From Actinoplanes sp. NBC_00393 (lineage in GTDB: Bacteria; Actinomycetota; Actinomycetes; Mycobacteriales; Micromonosporaceae): a stretch of DNA of 64,000 bases. The notes under the pieces are model-generated. The model saw only the letters and a list, made by a program, of their open reading frames with translations. It had not been told where the DNA came from and ran no database searches. Where the stretch lies: contig NZ_CP107942.1 of NCBI RefSeq assembly GCF_036053395.1, forward strand, positions 2,012,501 to 2,076,500. Direction: 5' to 3'. Both the position numbers and the translations under genes were made by a program. Shown here piece after piece: positions 61,892 to 64,000 of the stretch. The number at the start of each line of letters is the position of its first letter. Within the stretch, counting starts at the first letter, position 1.

Positions 61892-62494
61892 TCATGCTGG
61901 GCTTGGTGTCGGGCGCAGGCCGTTGAGCAGGCGGAGCAAGTCTGGCCAGGTCTCCGCCAGAGCAGCCTCGCGGTCGGTGGCTTCGGCGATGCGCAACGCC
62001 GCCTCATTCATGGCACCGGAGAGCAGGGCGGCTGTGGCTTCCGGGGAGGTGACCTCCAGATGGCCGGCCGCGGCGAGGTCGGCCACTGCCTCGGCGAGGT
62101 GGTGACCGGAGGCGGCGGCGTCCTGGCTGCGCCACGTGCTCCAGCCCATCACCGCGGGGGCGTCGAGCAGCAGAATCCGCCGGTGGGTGTCGGTCACGCT
62201 GGCAGTCAGGAACGCGCGGCAGCCGGCGACCAGACCGTCCCATGGATCCGCGGTGGCTTCGGCGGCGGTGGTCACCGCGTTGGCGACCTGCTGCTGTGCG
62301 GCAGCCGCGACCGCCTCGAACAGGGTCTGCTTGTTGCGGTAGTGGTGGTAGACCGCGCCCCGCGTGACCTCGGCATTGGCTGCCACCACCTCCAGGCCGA
62401 CGGACGCGTAGCCGTATTCAGCGAACAGCTCGGTAGCCACCTCGCGGATGCGCTGGGCGGTGATCTCGCTCTGTTCTTTGGTGGCTCTCGGCAT
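61892..62494 (-). CDS. TetR/AcrR-family repressor of the divergent VOC gene
   Basis: A 200-residue repressor with a standard helix-turn-helix (IREVATELFAEYGYASVGLEVVAANAEVTRGAVYHHYRNKQTLF) and a helical ligand-binding domain with the TetR C-terminal FLTASVTDTHRRILLLDAPAV. AAGGAAGG precedes ATG 62494. The 76-bp intergenic region to the divergent VOC gene contains two similar 19-bp inverted repeats, so it very likely represses itself and the VOC gene and releases on binding a small molecule. Confidence 0.9.
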   Translation of the reverse strand: MPRATKEQSEITAQRIREVATELFAEYGYASVGLEVVAANAEVTRGAVYHHYRNKQTLFEAVAAAAQQQVANAVTTAAEATADPWDGLVAGCRAFLTASVTDTHRRILLLDAPAVMGWSTWRSQDAAASGHHLAEAVADLAAAGHLEVTSPEATAALLSGAMNEAALRIAEATDREAALAETWPDLLRLLNGLRPTPSPA

Positions 62495-62509
62495 GCCGTG
62501 CCCTTCCTT

Positions 62510-62528
62510 TACATACGCGCTGTAGGTA
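62510..62528. promoter_or_regulatory. TetR operator 1
   Basis: Half-sites TACATAC (62510-62516) and GTAGGTA (62522-62528) around GCGCT. The right half differs from a perfect repeat at one position. It closely resembles the TACATAC/GTATGTA sites of AcrR-type repressors. Confidence 0.8.
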
Positions 62529-62538
62529 TAGTCGAACT

Positions 62539-62557
62539 TACCTGCACAGTGTATGTA
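62539..62557. promoter_or_regulatory. TetR operator 2
   Basis: Half-sites TACCTGC (62539-62545) and GTATGTA (62551-62557) around ACAGT. Its centre is 29 bp, almost three helical turns, from operator 1. It ends 13 bp before the VOC start codon. Confidence 0.8.
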
Positions 62558-62570
62558 AAGGAGCGAGGCA

Positions 62571-62978
62571 ATGGCACTGACCGGTTCGTATCCCGTTCTG
62601 ATGACCGACGACGTGGCCGCGACGGCGGCGTTCTACCGCTCGCACTTCGGGTTCGAGCCGACGTTCGAGGCTGACTGGTATGTCAGCTTGCGTCGCGACC
62701 AGTGGGAGCTCGCGGTGCTCGACAGCAAGCACGAGACGATCCCGGCCGCCTATCGAGGGCCGACAGCCAACGGGCTGCTGCTCAACATCGAGGTCGACGA
62801 CGTGGACGCGGAGTGGGAGCGGCTGGTCGGCACGGGACAGCTCGAGGCGCTGCTGCCGATCCGCAGTGAGGAGTTCGGCCAGCGGCACTTCATCGTCGCC
62901 GGCCCCGACGGCGTCCTGATCGATGTGATCAGCCCGATCGAGCCGGGGGAGGCCTTCACGGATCAGTTCCTCTCGTAG
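62571..62978 (+). CDS. VOC-family protein (resistance/glyoxalase type)
   Basis: A 135-residue protein: [76 protein letters not shown]. Residue spacing resembles bleomycin-resistance/glyoxalase members that sequester or modify a toxic compound. AAAGGAG precedes ATG 62571. Transcription is probably controlled by the divergent TetR repressor through the two operators in the gap, which suggests an inducible response to a small molecule. Confidence 0.87.
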   Translation: MALTGSYPVLMTDDVAATAAFYRSHFGFEPTFEADWYVSLRRDQWELAVLDSKHETIPAAYRGPTANGLLLNIEVDDVDAEWERLVGTGQLEALLPIRSEEFGQRHFIVAGPDGVLIDVISPIEPGEAFTDQFLS

Positions 62979-63050
62979 GGCTTGGCACCGCAGCGGGATC
63001 AAGTCGGCTGAGTGGTGACGCAGTCGGGCCCGGCGGACGGTCGGGTTTGC

Positions 63051-63160
63051 GCGATCAGCGCTGTCTGCCCCCAGGGCGCGCGATCAGCGCGGTTCCCTCT
63101 AAGGCGCGCCATCAGCGCAGTTCCCTCTAGGGCGCGATCAGCGCTGTCCGCTCCGGGGTG
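63051..63160. repeat. 26-29-bp imperfect tandem repeat, four copies
   Basis: GCGATCAGCGC (or GCCATCAGCGC) recurs at 63051, 63080, 63108 and 63134, with CCCTCTAGGGC-like linkers. The last copy overlaps the final codons of the reverse-strand DUF6082-like gene (stop at 63138). Confidence 0.75.
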
Positions 63161-63947
63161 CGCGGCCCCGACGGATCAGCACCGCAGCTGCGCCGGCGCC
63201 GCCCAAGGCGCCGAGGATTGCCCAGCCGATCGGGTGTAGGGCCGGTTTGGAGGCCCGTGGCGCGGGGCCGCGGGCTTCGGTGGTTTCTTCTGACTGTCCA
63301 AGGTCGGGATCGGCGTCGGGCAGCGCAGGAGTGTTCAGCGACTGCTGGTATGCCTCGTCCGTCAGGGCGAAGAACCGGCGGTCACGTCGTCCGTTGATGG
63401 CGGCGGCGTGAGCGCCTCGAGTCGCCGCCCAGTATTCGCGGGCCGGGCGGCTCTTGAAGCGATTGGTCATCATCCGGCGCAGGGACGCGTCATTGGACTC
63501 GCGCATCGCATAGAGCATCCGGAGGTACATGAAGATCATGTTTCGGTAGGTGTCCTTGCGCCACTGGCCGTGCGGGATTCCGGCTTCCTTGGCCCAGACC
63601 TCTTGGAGATCGGGGTACTGGTAGGCAAGGCGGAACAGTTCGAGTTGCATCGTGCGCGACGCCTGCTTCTGGGCGATCCGGGTCTGGTTCGCCTGGTGGA
63701 CCAGCGACAGCGCGATGGTCAGCAACGCCGCGCCGGACAGCACTGCGGAGGCCAGGCCGTAAGCCTGTCCCACATCGCTGAGCACGCTCCAGTCGTCTCG
63801 ATAGCCGGCGAACCAGGCAATCGCGGCGGGGGAGGCGATGACAATCAGGAGTACGGCCACGCCGATCAGCACCCACGGCGCTGAGCCGCCGATCATGGGC
63901 GCGCGTGCGGGCCGGATGAAGCTTGCAGGGCTCTCGTCTGGCTGCAT
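63138..63947 (-). CDS. DUF6082-like membrane protein
   Basis: A 269-residue protein: two hydrophobic segments near the N-terminus (WVLIGVAVLLIVIASPAAIAWF and GLASAVLSGAALLTIALSLVH), then a cytosolic helical domain (QTRIAQKQASRTMQLELFRLAYQYPDLQEVW, NMIFMYLRMLYAM, NRFKSRPAREYWAATRGAHA), a Pro/Glu-rich linker and a further C-terminal membrane helix (IGWAILGALGGAGAAAVLI) followed by RRGR. The two-helix start and the LELFRLAYQYPDL/YLRMLYAM region are typical of DUF6082 proteins of actinomycetes. Function unknown. The last residues are encoded in a tandem repeat. Confidence 0.75.
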   Translation of the reverse strand: MQPDESPASFIRPARAPMIGGSAPWVLIGVAVLLIVIASPAAIAWFAGYRDDWSVLSDVGQAYGLASAVLSGAALLTIALSLVHQANQTRIAQKQASRTMQLELFRLAYQYPDLQEVWAKEAGIPHGQWRKDTYRNMIFMYLRMLYAMRESNDASLRRMMTNRFKSRPAREYWAATRGAHAAAINGRRDRRFFALTDEAYQQSLNTPALPDADPDLGQSEETTEARGPAPRASKPALHPIGWAILGALGGAGAAAVLIRRGRAPRSGQR

Positions 63948-64000
63948 CCCGTAGCTCCCGGTGCGGCGCGCGGCAGTGACGTCGATCGTATGTGGCGCAG

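Overview
The window is GC-rich DNA with actinobacterial codon use, GTG/TTG starts and many 4-bp ATGA stop/start overlaps. Its gene families are AfsR/SARP regulators, several LuxR/HisKA_3 two-component pairs, a CebR-type operator, a DUF6082-like protein and a trypsin/nSTAND pair. Together these point to a filamentous actinomycete, most likely Micromonosporaceae (Actinoplanes-like). No rRNA, tRNA, CRISPR array or replication origin was seen.

Layout, left to right. 1-9.7 kb: a 2988-residue secreted Rhs/YD-repeat polymorphic toxin (two DNRLRE/golvesin-like regions, YD repeats, Hint autoprotease, HNH-like C-terminal toxin) followed by a perfect 15-bp hairpin and a Tdi1/GAD-like immunity gene. 9.7-13.6 kb: lipoprotein, short AfsR-like SARP, and threonine synthase with an SGNH hydrolase. 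13.6-18.7 kb: EVE-like protein, alpha-L-rhamnosidase, TetR regulator behind repeated palindromes, CDF metal exporter. 18.7-23.7 kb: PQQ-type propeller protein diverging from a three-gene unit (acyltransferase-3, unknown helical protein, GNAT-aminotransferase fusion). 23.7-31 kb: CebR-box-controlled cellulase, amidohydrolase, and an ABC exporter diverging from a histidine kinase/response regulator pair. 31-33.5 kb: a 25-bp tandem array and a complete ISAzo13-type insertion sequence. 33.5-39.5 kb: small secreted protein, SARP, DUF1059-like protein, methyltransferase, ABM-like protein, class IV aminotransferase, sulfotransferase and F420-type nitroreductase.

39.5-49.7 kb is the most interesting segment. 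One strand carries an unrecognised gene, a LexA-family self-cleaving repressor, two tandem about 1390-residue proteins (trypsin-like protease + nSTAND1 NTPase + membrane segment + beta-propeller) overlapping by 4 bp, and a small trypsin-co-occurring-domain (Trypco1) protein. I read it as a candidate STAND-type biological conflict (defence) operon.

49.7-64 kb: a response regulator with a histidine kinase broken by a single-base deletion at its phosphoacceptor motif; a membrane protein; an operon of an extended TetR protein, a MarR-like protein and a short PPDK-like protein; small unknown proteins; three dense tandem-repeat arrays (38, 5/30 and 22 bp); a further two-component pair; a GAP-like membrane protein; VOC proteins; a TetR/VOC divergent pair with two well-formed operators; and a DUF6082-like membrane protein.

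Two window-wide patterns stand out. Many genes have a TAnnnT -10 box ending 6-7 nt before the start codon, which suggests leaderless mRNAs. Unrelated short tandem repeats (periods 5-62 bp) sit repeatedly in intergenic DNA and at 3' ends of genes.
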